Shown: positions 8,379 to 15,717 of the stretch, piece by piece | Layout: every line of letters begins with the position of its first letter | Numbering within the stretch: position 1 is the stretch's first letter | Source: Geothrix sp. | GTDB taxonomy: Bacteria; Acidobacteriota; Holophagae; Holophagales; Holophagaceae | Assembly (NCBI GenBank): GCA_030824075.1 | Contig: JAVBYJ010000002.1 | Span: 1-48,760 of the forward strand | DNA: 48,760 nt | Direction: 5' to 3' | Notes under the pieces: model-generated | The model's input: the letters and a program-made list of their open reading frames with translations, nothing else | Told to the model about the DNA's origin: nothing | Databases searched by the model: none | Program-made: the position numbers and the translations under genes

Positions 8379-9161
8379 ATGAACCAGCGAATCCCTTATG
8401 TATCCGACTCCCATCCTGTGTGGGCACCAGCCCCCCTGCCCCGTGAACCGCAAGCGTTCAGGTGGATCGGAACGGCAGAGCCGGACTGCTCCACGCTGGT
8501 GGTGGAGGATGATCCCGGGGCCCGGAAGTACATCCGCATCACCCTCCAGAAAGCGGGTTTCAAGGTCATGGAGGCCAGCAGCGGGGAGGAGGCCCTTGAA
8601 TTGTTCGACCGCCGACCGCCAAGGGTGGCCCTCCTGGACATCGGCCTACCTGGCATGGACGGTTTTGAAGTCTGCCAGAAGATGCGGAAGCGGCGAGACG
8701 ACCTGGCCATCCTCATCCTCACGGGCCGTGGTGACGACTCGGACAAGGTGTCTGGGCTCGATCTGGGCGCGGACGACTACCTGGTGAAACCCTTCGGGCC
8801 GGATGTCCTGGTGGCGCGGATCAAAGCGGTGCTCCGCCGCTGCACACGACAGAACCACACCTCGGATGTCCTCACCCTCGGGGATCTACGCCTGGAGTTC
8901 CATACGCTGAAGGTATTCAAGGGTGACCGCGTGGTGAACCTTACGCCGCACGAATTTACGCTGCTGGCGGCCTTCCTCAAGCATCCGGCAAAGGTTCTTA
9001 CCCGGGAGCAGCTTCGCGCGGAAGTATGGGGGGAAAACCACTCCGGCAGCTCGAAGGCCTTGGATGTCCTCGTCTGCAAGCTGCGAGAAAAACTCGAAGA
9101 CGATCCGGCCCATCCCAAATATTTCAGGACCGAATGGGGAGTGGGCTTCGTCTGTGGGTAG
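8379..9161 (+). CDS. OmpR/PhoB-family response regulator (orphan)
   Basis: A DNA-binding response regulator of 260 residues. The receiver domain (about residues 39-155) has VVEDD, the phospho-acceptor Asp in ALLDIGLPGMDG, the switch Thr in ILILTGRGD and the Lys in YLVKPFG. A winged helix follows (about residues 165-260) with the recognition pattern LTREQLRAEVWG and SKALDVLVCKLREKL. Unusually, about 38 residues precede the receiver, with no similarity that I recognise. No sensor kinase is adjacent, so its partner is elsewhere. A GTG at 8358 is an alternative start; no start has a strong ribosome site. Its gene is convergent with the fimbrial operon. Confidence 0.93.
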   Translation: MNQRIPYVSDSHPVWAPAPLPREPQAFRWIGTAEPDCSTLVVEDDPGARKYIRITLQKAGFKVMEASSGEEALELFDRRPPRVALLDIGLPGMDGFEVCQKMRKRRDDLAILILTGRGDDSDKVSGLDLGADDYLVKPFGPDVLVARIKAVLRRCTRQNHTSDVLTLGDLRLEFHTLKVFKGDRVVNLTPHEFTLLAAFLKHPAKVLTREQLRAEVWGENHSGSSKALDVLVCKLREKLEDDPAHPKYFRTEWGVGFVCG

Positions 9162-9203
9162 GGGCCGGTGGCCCTGAAAGGCGTTTCCTGCCGATTGGCA
9201 GGG

Positions 9204-9221
9204 CCCTGCTTGGAAGCAGGG
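9204..9221. terminator. Possible hairpin between convergent genes
   Basis: CCCTGC and GCAGGG pair around TTGGAA between the regulator stop and the end of the fimbrial operon. Either strand could use it. It lacks a T-run on both sides, so a factor-independent role is uncertain. Confidence 0.35.
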
Positions 9222-9245
9222 AACGCCATGTTCCTCTTCGGGGTA

Positions 9246-10160
9246 CTACGGGTAGTCCACGGAAACCGTGAAGGTTCCCTGATAGAGGCCTGGCTCTTGA
9301 AGGGCAGGAATCAGCAGGCTCGCCCCCACCTGGAACCGCAGGCCACCCGCGGGTACGTTGGCCTGCAGGGGCACATTGCAGTGGAAATCCTGTATCTCGA
9401 TGAGGGCTCCCGGCCCCCTGAGCACTACCTTTTGAGGAAGGTCGATGCTGTAGCAAGTTCCCATGGAACCCGACAAAAGGAATTCGGCCGGGTGAGGGTT
9501 GCCCTTGAACTGCCGGGGTCCTCCGGCACCTTCCCCCCGCGCCCCTCCCCCTGCCGTCACGGTGTACCGGCCTGTGGTGGCACCAGGGATCAAGCTGCCG
9601 AAATCCAGCGAAGCCAGATTCACCAAGCGTAGGGTGGGTCGGATCCTGGCGGAAATCGTAAATTCCTGGCTGAGGTTCCGTGAACCCTCTCCATCCAGCA
9701 GGGTCACCTGCAGGCTCACCTGTCGCATGGCATAGGTCCCTGACGGAGCATCTGCCGGAATGTCCAGCTTGGCTCCGAGCCGCACGGTGGCTTGCCCCTG
9801 GGCATCGAAAACGCCCTCATTTCCGGCGGCAGGATAGTGAAAGGACTGGATTCGGATTCGAGCGCCCCTGGGCTCTGTCAGGTGAGGCGTTGGGGGGTTC
9901 AGGGTGAAGCGAAATCGGCTATTAGGCGGCCCTGTCAATGTGAATCGGGCCTCCTGGACCGGGGATCGGCCGGTGGCCTGAATCGCCATGCCATAGGGCA
10001 CGAGGATGCCCTCCGGGGTCAGGGTTATGCCGCCTCCTTGTTCGGCCGCGAGCAGTTCTCCAAAATGCATGTCTTGAATGACGCGAATGCTTGGGGCTTG
10101 ACCCCAAAGGGAGCCGCTCAACGCGAAAAGCAGAAGGGTCGCGATGGGGATTCGGAACAT
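9246..10160 (-). CDS. Two-domain DUF4402 protein, putative fimbrial tip subunit
   Basis: An exported 304-residue protein: signal peptide MFRIPIATLLLFALSGSLWG, then two domains. Both domains follow the DUF4402 pattern of an opening strand with DMHFGELL or SLDFGSLIPG, a middle glycine-rich part, and a closing strand with GTYAMRQVSLQVTL or GLYQGTFTVSVDY. The second domain also has a likely disulfide pair (GTCYS and FHCNV). The last gene of the operon, it lies 32 bases after the usher. In archaic chaperone-usher systems the tip adhesin also has two domains, so a tip role fits, but this is inferred from layout. It could instead be a minor or anchoring subunit. Confidence 0.75.
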   Translation of the reverse strand: MFRIPIATLLLFALSGSLWGQAPSIRVIQDMHFGELLAAEQGGGITLTPEGILVPYGMAIQATGRSPVQEARFTLTGPPNSRFRFTLNPPTPHLTEPRGARIRIQSFHYPAAGNEGVFDAQGQATVRLGAKLDIPADAPSGTYAMRQVSLQVTLLDGEGSRNLSQEFTISARIRPTLRLVNLASLDFGSLIPGATTGRYTVTAGGGARGEGAGGPRQFKGNPHPAEFLLSGSMGTCYSIDLPQKVVLRGPGALIEIQDFHCNVPLQANVPAGGLRFQVGASLLIPALQEPGLYQGTFTVSVDYP

Positions 10161-10192
10161 GACTCGGCTCCTTTGATAAGGGCGTAGAGGTA

Positions 10193-12964
10193 CTAATGCG
10201 TTGGAGGCTCTCCCATCACCGGGAGAGGGGTGTCTTTGGGTGGAACCTGAAGGGGGCCGGTTTGGCCCTGGTTTTCAAACTCAACCACGAGATCCTGGCC
10301 CTCGAAGAGGTTTTTCTGGGGGTCGATATGGAGGCGGCGTTCGGGTGTCGTCTTGAGTTTGAGGCGCTGCGCGTCCCTGGCTGTCACGCGAAGCCGGTAG
10401 TCTCCCGGCAACAGGTCCCGGAATTCAAAGTACCCGTCGTAGGCGCTGCGCTGAACCCGAACCTGTTCCCCGTTGTCCTTGAGCAGCTCCACTTCCAGGC
10501 CGGCCAATTCAGAGCTATGCCCGTGCTTGCGCACCCGGGTGGTGCCAGTCACCTCACCCATGATCACGATGGGATAATCCACCTTCAGGAAGGTGCCGGG
10601 TCGAGGAAGGATTGAGAACTTGGGCACGGCCGGTTGTTGTGCAGCGTCCTCCAGGGTCGTGGAATCCACCTCGAGATCGATTTCGCTTCCGCTGCCGATG
10701 TGGGTATAGAGGGCGACTTTCGGGTCGGGTCTGCGGTCCGGATGCTCCGACTGTGCGATCAGGAACTGCACCCCCTCCATGACCCGTTCCCTGGCGTCGA
10801 GCCTCCCGTTGTAGTTGTCATCCACGAAGGCCCGCGCAGAGACGGCCCCCATGCCGGTCATGGACTGGGCATCCGTGATCCATCGTCCCGTCCGGGGCTC
10901 ACGGCCAAGGGAAACCTGCAATCTGAACCCCACGGAATAGCCTGAAGAACGGGCATAGCTGGCATCCGCACCGTAGGCAAACCTCCCGGTTTGACGCATC
11001 ACGTTCAGGAAACAGCTTGCCTCTTTCAGGCCCCCGGTGGAGCCGCGAACACCGCCCATATAGTTCATCCCGGATTCCGTGTGGCGGTTCCCGGTGATGG
11101 CCCAGGAGTTCATCTTCAGGCGGCCGTCCACCCGCTGATATTGGAGGCTGCCCTGCAGTTGGTAGTCTCGAAGGTTGGCCGAAACGAGGGACTGGCCATC
11201 CAAGGATTGAACGTCCTGCCCCCGGGTGGTGTCCCGGGCGTGGCCGAAGGATTGAGAGAGGCTCATGTTTTGATAGGTGACTGACAGGTGAAGCCGATGC
11301 CGCCGGAGGCTCCCGCCTTCCACGTAGGATTGCCCCTGGTACTGGTATCCCAGGTTCAGGGGATTCCGGCCCATGGAAAGAGACGTGAAGAGGTTGACCG
11401 CATCCTCCGTGCGGATGTTCAAGGGGTCTTTGCGGCCCGAAAACAACATCGCCGTCGGCTGAAAGCCCCGCCGATATTCAGAACGTTTGAGGTGCAGGCT
11501 CGAGTATTCAAACCCCGTGCGCAGAGAAGCCTCAGCGGCAAGCCCCTGGGTGGATGAGGCCCCTTCCCCCTTGGCCCGATCCGTAGCGCCCATGAGTTCC
11601 ATGGAGAGGAAGGAGAGGACCGTACGGAAGCCCGCCACCCCATAATCTCGACTTCCCAGGGGCGAATGCAGCGTCATGACGCCCGACTTGGCCGAGAGGT
11701 ACGACGTTAACCCGTACTCGGCTTCCGCGAGAAAAGCCGGGCGATTTTCGTCCGCATTCTGGACGATGGCCCCGTCCGGAAGAAACTGTCGGGTGGGGCG
11801 AACCCCCGTGAGACGGTAATAGAATTCGCCTGGGGCTGGTTGGTCCTGATCAATGTCGATCCGGTGGCTTTCCTCCCGGCGCTGTCCCAACGGCCCGTGG
11901 AAGACCAACCGGAAGAGGTTCAGTCCGAAGCGCAGAGGGATGGCTGGAAATTCGTAGGTGCCATCCGGGCGAGGCCGCTGGAACGCGATCAAACCGTTGT
12001 TCTGGTACAGCTCCACACTCCAGCCATCCTGCAGGGGACCCCGGAACGTCCGCATGGCGAAGGCAGAGCGGTAGCTGGTGCGATAATTGTCAACCAGGAA
12101 GCCCCGGCCCTGTGGAAGGCCACCGGCCAGTTCAAGAGCCGCGCCCTGCTGCATGTCCCCGATCGAAAAGCGACGGGCATGGAGGGGCCCGAGCAGGGTC
12201 CCCGAAGGGTCTTCGCGAAACAGGGTCCCCCGACTGGATTTGTAGGATCCCTGGCTGTCTCGTGAGAGATAGATTTGGGAACTCATCCACAACAGATCCC
12301 CGCCCATCGCCAGGGAGGCGGAAGGGGGATCGGCAGGCGCCCGCTGGGACTTCTGCCAGTTCATGGACAGGTCCACCATGGGGATCGAAACAAAGGAATA
12401 GGGGAAGGGATATCGAGGCGCCGATCCCTTTCCCCCTGCGTCCCAGGCACCGAGACTCCGGGCATTCTGCTTATCACGATCCCAGGCGGCCTGGATGGGC
12501 AGCTGTTCCTTCGATTTGAGGTACAGCGCCGAGTCCCTGAATTCCAGCTTCAGTTCAAGCGGGAACCAGGTTTCCAGAAGCGTGGCCTCAACATAGAGGT
12601 CATTCCCAAAGGGCCGCACCTGGCCTTCCTGGAAGGTGAGTTTCCGGCCCTCCACCTGGACACTGCGAGTGGCCAGATCCAACACGAATTGCCGTTTGGG
12701 CGTGATGAAGAAGCCCTGGGCCCGGCCTTGATCCGCGTGCACCTCGATCCCCAGGGCGAGCAGTCGGCACAGCTCTCCCAAAGGGACGAGGGCCGAGGTC
12801 CGGGTCGGGAAAGCCTGAAGCCCGTCCCCCAATGGCACGCTGCCAAGGTGGGGCAGCAGAAGCAGGGCGTCATTTTCATCGAGGGGTTTCCTCAGGGGTT
12901 CCTGACAGACCGCCCCGTGGATGGCCACAAAGCCCAAGGCGAGAATCGCCCGAATTGGCGCCAT
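10193..12964 (-). CDS. Usher-like outer-membrane protein
   Basis: A large exported protein (923 residues) predicted to be the fimbrial usher that accepts chaperone-subunit complexes and forms the outer-membrane channel. After a signal peptide comes an N-terminal domain (about 25-165) with LVPLGELCRLLAL and LDLATRSVQVEGRKL. A long beta-strand region follows, with usher-like pieces such as GWSVELYQNNGLIAFQ, DGTYEFPAIPLRFG and FRLVFHGPLGQRREE. Near residue 713 comes FVDDNYNGRLDARE, a calcium-binding SdrD-B-like start. The end (about 830-905) is a carboxypeptidase-regulatory-like domain (YDGYFEFRDLLPGDYRLRV). The ATG at 12964 is preferred; a TTG at 12982 would overlap the chaperone stop. It is not the classical FimD family by eye; the usher role rests on these pieces and on the operon. 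Confidence 0.75.
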   Translation of the reverse strand: MAPIRAILALGFVAIHGAVCQEPLRKPLDENDALLLLPHLGSVPLGDGLQAFPTRTSALVPLGELCRLLALGIEVHADQGRAQGFFITPKRQFVLDLATRSVQVEGRKLTFQEGQVRPFGNDLYVEATLLETWFPLELKLEFRDSALYLKSKEQLPIQAAWDRDKQNARSLGAWDAGGKGSAPRYPFPYSFVSIPMVDLSMNWQKSQRAPADPPSASLAMGGDLLWMSSQIYLSRDSQGSYKSSRGTLFREDPSGTLLGPLHARRFSIGDMQQGAALELAGGLPQGRGFLVDNYRTSYRSAFAMRTFRGPLQDGWSVELYQNNGLIAFQRPRPDGTYEFPAIPLRFGLNLFRLVFHGPLGQRREESHRIDIDQDQPAPGEFYYRLTGVRPTRQFLPDGAIVQNADENRPAFLAEAEYGLTSYLSAKSGVMTLHSPLGSRDYGVAGFRTVLSFLSMELMGATDRAKGEGASSTQGLAAEASLRTGFEYSSLHLKRSEYRRGFQPTAMLFSGRKDPLNIRTEDAVNLFTSLSMGRNPLNLGYQYQGQSYVEGGSLRRHRLHLSVTYQNMSLSQSFGHARDTTRGQDVQSLDGQSLVSANLRDYQLQGSLQYQRVDGRLKMNSWAITGNRHTESGMNYMGGVRGSTGGLKEASCFLNVMRQTGRFAYGADASYARSSGYSVGFRLQVSLGREPRTGRWITDAQSMTGMGAVSARAFVDDNYNGRLDARERVMEGVQFLIAQSEHPDRRPDPKVALYTHIGSGSEIDLEVDSTTLEDAAQQPAVPKFSILPRPGTFLKVDYPIVIMGEVTGTTRVRKHGHSSELAGLEVELLKDNGEQVRVQRSAYDGYFEFRDLLPGDYRLRVTARDAQRLKLKTTPERRLHIDPQKNLFEGQDLVVEFENQGQTGPLQVPPKDTPLPVMGEPPTH

Positions 12965-12978
12965 GGCTCCAAACCGTC

Positions 12979-13896
12979 TCAAGGCGCGAGATCGATGTAG
13001 GCCACTTCGGGCGCCATCTTGAGGTCCGTCGCGGTGAAGACGACCTTGATCCGGGCGCCTTTCAACTTCCCGTCTTTGGCGAAATACATGGGGAGGTGTA
13101 CTTCCCGCCGCTCGAGGTTGGTATAGACCCCGGTACCCTTCAGCTCGACGAGCAAGGTTCCTTTGGGCACCTTGCCTCCAGACTCCACCGTGGCCCGCAT
13201 GTCGCCTACCACACTGCGATTCCCGGACCGTTCAAGAAAGAGGCTGATGACCGGAACGGTACCCGCGACGTCGGGCTGCCAATAGCGGATCCCCGTGAGC
13301 TTGATCGCGGCCTTGGTCTCGCCGTGACGAACGATCACGGGGATGGAGATGCCCATGACTTGTGTGATGCTGAAGGAAAGACGTTTTTCCGCATCTTCAG
13401 TGATGGGTTCAGCCGGCTTCGCCGGAGGAATGCCCTGGAACAGCGCATGGGAGCGGTATTCACCCTCGGGAAGGTTTTCCGGTTTTCGCAGCTGAAAGCG
13501 GACAATCTGGCTCTCCCCCGGCGCAAGGTCCACCTGTCGTGGAGTGAAGCGGACCAGATCCGCAGCGGTGATCTCGCCCTCCTTCTTGACCCGCCCCTGG
13601 AGCTTGCCATTCGGCAGCATCTCCATCTCCTTGAGGCTGACGCGGAACGAAGCGGCCGTGGCGCCGCCGTTCTTCAACATCACTTCCACGGCACGTCCTC
13701 GTCCCTCCAGCACGACCCTGGAGGGCATGAGGACCACGCCCCCGGCAGCATCATCCTTGGCCTTGGGTGCGTCCTGAGGAAGTGTCTGACCCGCGATCGT
13801 GGGCGGTGTGGCGCTGGGTGGTGCCTGAGCCAAGACCGGGTGGCCGCCCCAGAAACCGAGCCAGGGGATGAACGCAAGAAGCGGGAAACAGCGCAT
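12979..13896 (-). CDS. PapD-like periplasmic pilus chaperone
   Basis: An exported 305-residue protein with signal peptide MRCFPLLAFIPWLGFWGGHPVLA and an immunoglobulin-like chaperone body. The first domain has GVVLMPSRVVLEGRGRAVEVMLKN, then VRFTPRQVDLAPGESQIVRF and PEGEYRSHALFQG, matching the edge-strand architecture of fimbrial chaperones. The second domain has IPVIVRHGETKAAIKL. The family caps pilin subunits in the periplasm by donor-strand complementation. An extra Pro/Ala-rich stretch follows the signal peptide. The usher start is 15 bases after its stop and the pilin gene ends 89 bases upstream, so it is in the same operon. The ATG at 13896 has AGGA upstream. Confidence 0.85.
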   Translation of the reverse strand: MRCFPLLAFIPWLGFWGGHPVLAQAPPSATPPTIAGQTLPQDAPKAKDDAAGGVVLMPSRVVLEGRGRAVEVMLKNGGATAASFRVSLKEMEMLPNGKLQGRVKKEGEITAADLVRFTPRQVDLAPGESQIVRFQLRKPENLPEGEYRSHALFQGIPPAKPAEPITEDAEKRLSFSITQVMGISIPVIVRHGETKAAIKLTGIRYWQPDVAGTVPVISLFLERSGNRSVVGDMRATVESGGKVPKGTLLVELKGTGVYTNLERREVHLPMYFAKDGKLKGARIKVVFTATDLKMAPEVAYIDLAP

Positions 13897-13932
13897 GGGG
13901 TGAGTTCCTGAGAGTCGTGATGGACGGGGAAA

Positions 13933-13961
13933 GGGGCTGCGCATGAGCTTTGCGCAGCCCC
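13933..13961 (-). terminator. Intercistronic hairpin between pilin and chaperone genes
   Basis: GGGGCTGCGCA (13933-13943) pairs perfectly with TGCGCAGCCCC (13951-13961) over 11 bases around a 7-base loop. On the transcribed strand it is followed by TTTCCCC, which is a weak T-run. It probably acts as a partial terminator or 3' stabiliser so that pilin is made in excess over chaperone and usher. Confidence 0.7.
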
Positions 13962-13985
13962 CGACTCATGGGTATCGAATAACGA

Positions 13986-14555
13986 CTAGATGTATTCCAC
14001 CGTCACATTGACGGTGCCCGTCTTGGCACCGAGGGCTCCGGCGGGAATATCCAGGGTTCCGCCCACCCCGAAATGACTCTGATGGGTGCCGGCGCTGGCA
14101 TCGAGGCGGGGATCGCTCAAGAAGCAGGCATCGGCGGGCAGGTCACTGTTGGTGGTCAGCTTGACGGCGGGCCCGATCCCGCCGGTCAGGTTCACGATGG
14201 GATCCACCGTGACCTTGACGTCATTGAGCGCGACGCCCAGATCATAGGAATAGTGGAAGGTAGCCGCCGAGACGGTTCCCTTGGTCTTCCACTGGGCGCA
14301 CTTCACGAAATCCTTCAGGGTGGGGGTCGCATAGAGATCCCCAGGGGCAGTCGTGGTCGTCATGGTGACCTTGGCGGCATCTGCGATGTCGTCCACCACG
14401 ATGTTGCCAAAGTTCATGTTCGAGTTGGAGATGATCCTGAGGGGGGCCACGATACGAACGCTGGCAGTGGCGCTGGCGGTGGCGGAGTTGCCGTCGGCGG
14501 CGAAGGCGAAGGTGGAAACGCCCGCGACGAGGCTGAGGGTGATGAGCTTGCGCAT
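13986..14555 (-). CDS. DUF4402 pilin subunit 1
   Basis: A predicted exported structural subunit of 189 residues. The signal peptide is MRKLITLSLVAGVSTFAFA and the mature chain starts ADGNSATASATASV. The DUF4402 pattern is clear: VRIVAPLRIISNSNMNFGNIVV, then a glycine-rich centre, then VGGTLDIPAGALGAKTGTVNVTVEY at the end. Two cysteines (KCAQWK and ACFLSDP) may form a disulfide. The alternating strands fit a pilin with a conserved N-terminal extension to give to its neighbour. It is paralogous to the next gene, and the mature N-termini share ADGNSAT. The family also occurs outside fimbriae, so the assignment relies on the operon. Confidence 0.8.
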   Translation of the reverse strand: MRKLITLSLVAGVSTFAFAADGNSATASATASVRIVAPLRIISNSNMNFGNIVVDDIADAAKVTMTTTTAPGDLYATPTLKDFVKCAQWKTKGTVSAATFHYSYDLGVALNDVKVTVDPIVNLTGGIGPAVKLTTNSDLPADACFLSDPRLDASAGTHQSHFGVGGTLDIPAGALGAKTGTVNVTVEYI

Positions 14556-14625
14556 GGTAACTCCTGAGAGAGTGTCCGGAGGCAGAGAGGCCCGGTGGGC
14601 CTAGCTCGGACGATGGGGGTAGAAC

Positions 14626-14649
14626 CTCGACACCCACAGAGGTGTCGAG
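14626..14649 (-). terminator. Intercistronic hairpin between the two pilin genes
   Basis: CTCGACACC (14626-14634) pairs perfectly with GGTGTCGAG (14641-14649) around CACAGA. No T-run follows on the transcribed strand, so it is more likely an RNA stabiliser or attenuator than a full terminator. A second small hairpin, GGCCC/GGGCC, lies at 14589-14601. Confidence 0.6.
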
Positions 14650-14705
14650 CGGGGTGAACTCATTTGGACTGGCCCGATGGGCTCGAAGCGCAGCCCGTGG
14701 GGTTA

Positions 14706-15314
14706 TCAGTTGTAGGAGACGCTCACGTTGATCGTGCCGGTCTTCGTGCCAAGGGATTCAGGGGGGATGTACAAGGTTCCGGCCAGCTGAAAGCGGCGGT
14801 AGACCAGCCCCGGAGAGGCCCCGGCAGGAGTAAAGGGATCCGAAGGAAGATCCGTAGCCACCGTGAGACTCACAGGACCACCCGTCCCGCCGGAGAGCGT
14901 GACGCTGCCATCAATCACCACGGTGACATCGGTATCGAAGATCCCGCTGCCGCCAAAATTGCTGGTCGAGGCGACCCAAGCATCCTTCTGGAGGTGGAAA
15001 AGAGCGGGCGTGTGGGCTGGGCTTTTTCGATAGAGCGTGCAATTCCCCAGAGCCCTCAACTCGGTGGTGGCCAGGTTGCCCGACAGGTTGCCCACGACTC
15101 CCGGTGCGAATCCGTTGAAGGCCATCGTGATGCTGGAGGATTTCTTGATGTCATCCACAACGATGGAACCAAAATTCAGATGCTGAATGGCGGTGATCTT
15201 CACTGGAGCCACGATGCGGACACCGGCACTGGCACTGGTGGTGGCCGAGTTGCCGTCGGCGAATAGCGAACCAGTTACACCTACGGCAATGGCGAAAGCC
15301 ATGTAATTGCCCAT
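14706..15314 (-). CDS. DUF4402 pilin subunit 2 (first gene of operon)
   Basis: A 202-residue paralogue of subunit 1. It has VRIVAPVKITAIQHLNFGSIVVDD, a variable middle with one cysteine (LGNCTLY), and the closing GTLYIPPESLGTKTGTINVSVSY. The mature start (ADGNSATTSASAG) is nearly that of subunit 1. The signal peptide is odd: MGNYMAFAIAVGVTGSLFA has no Lys or Arg before the hydrophobic core. The start is firm because GGAGG lies 5 bases upstream. Being first in the operon suggests that it is the main pilin or the distal starter. Which of the two pilins is major cannot be told. Confidence 0.8.
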   Translation of the reverse strand: MGNYMAFAIAVGVTGSLFADGNSATTSASAGVRIVAPVKITAIQHLNFGSIVVDDIKKSSSITMAFNGFAPGVVGNLSGNLATTELRALGNCTLYRKSPAHTPALFHLQKDAWVASTSNFGGSGIFDTDVTVVIDGSVTLSGGTGGPVSLTVATDLPSDPFTPAGASPGLVYRRFQLAGTLYIPPESLGTKTGTINVSVSYN

Positions 15315-15332
15315 GAAACCTCCAAAGCGAGT

Positions 15333-15399
15333 GTCCCAAATAGTGAATCAATAAAATTCAATTTTGGGACGATAATAGATGACCCATTCATTAAATGGG
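15333..15399 (-). promoter_or_regulatory. Pilin operon control region with nested inverted repeats
   Basis: GTCCCAAA (15333-15340) and TTTGGGAC (15363-15370) form an 8-base inverted repeat 22 bases apart. Within it, AAAATT-C-AATTTT (15353-15365) is another. CCCATT (15383-15388) pairs with AATGGG (15394-15399). On the - strand TATTAT (15372-15377) could be a -10 element, but no matching -35 is clear. The packed repeats suggest an operator for pilin control. Confidence 0.4.
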
Positions 15400-15677
15400 A
15401 TCCTGCCTCTATTTTTTAGAGCAGATATTCGTACATCCCCGGGTAAATGTAGGAATTAAATCTGCTTGTTTGTGAGATTGATGAGGGAAACGCAAGACCG
15501 ATTCGTTCCTTCACCATTGGAGATAGTTTGGTGATCAGCAACGTTCGGTTCAAGTGGAAATTTAGTTAAAATTCATTAACCAAATACCGTTTTTTAACAA
15601 AAAATGCAAAAATAAATTTACTTTTCAGCATTTAATAACATTTCTAAAATATTATATTTACGGTTGATCATGCTGAA

Positions 15678-15717
15678 AGAAAATCAAAAATCAAAACGAG
15701 ACCGTGTTCTTCGTCTC
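15678..15717 (-). terminator. Terminator of the TPR gene
   Basis: On the - strand a short stem (GAGAC with GTCTC) directly after the TPR stop is followed by GTTTTGATTTTTGATTTTC. The T-rich tail is strong but the stem is only 5 bases, so the call is moderate. Confidence 0.45.

Larger units (their letters stand above)
15315..15717. other. AT-rich 403-base gap before the pilin operon
   Basis: No protein gene is supported. Composition falls sharply from the GC-rich norm to very AT-rich, mainly at 15540-15700. The gap contains the presumed pilin promoter, overlapping inverted repeats and a terminator for the TPR gene. A + strand frame from 15664 is only the shadow of the TPR gene. Confidence 0.7.

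Noticed and set aside
13986..15314. Spore coat protein U type pilins
   Set aside because: The opening NFG motif and closing GT..G..V.Y strand fit DUF4402 better; both are beta-sandwich pilin families, so a profile search would settle it.
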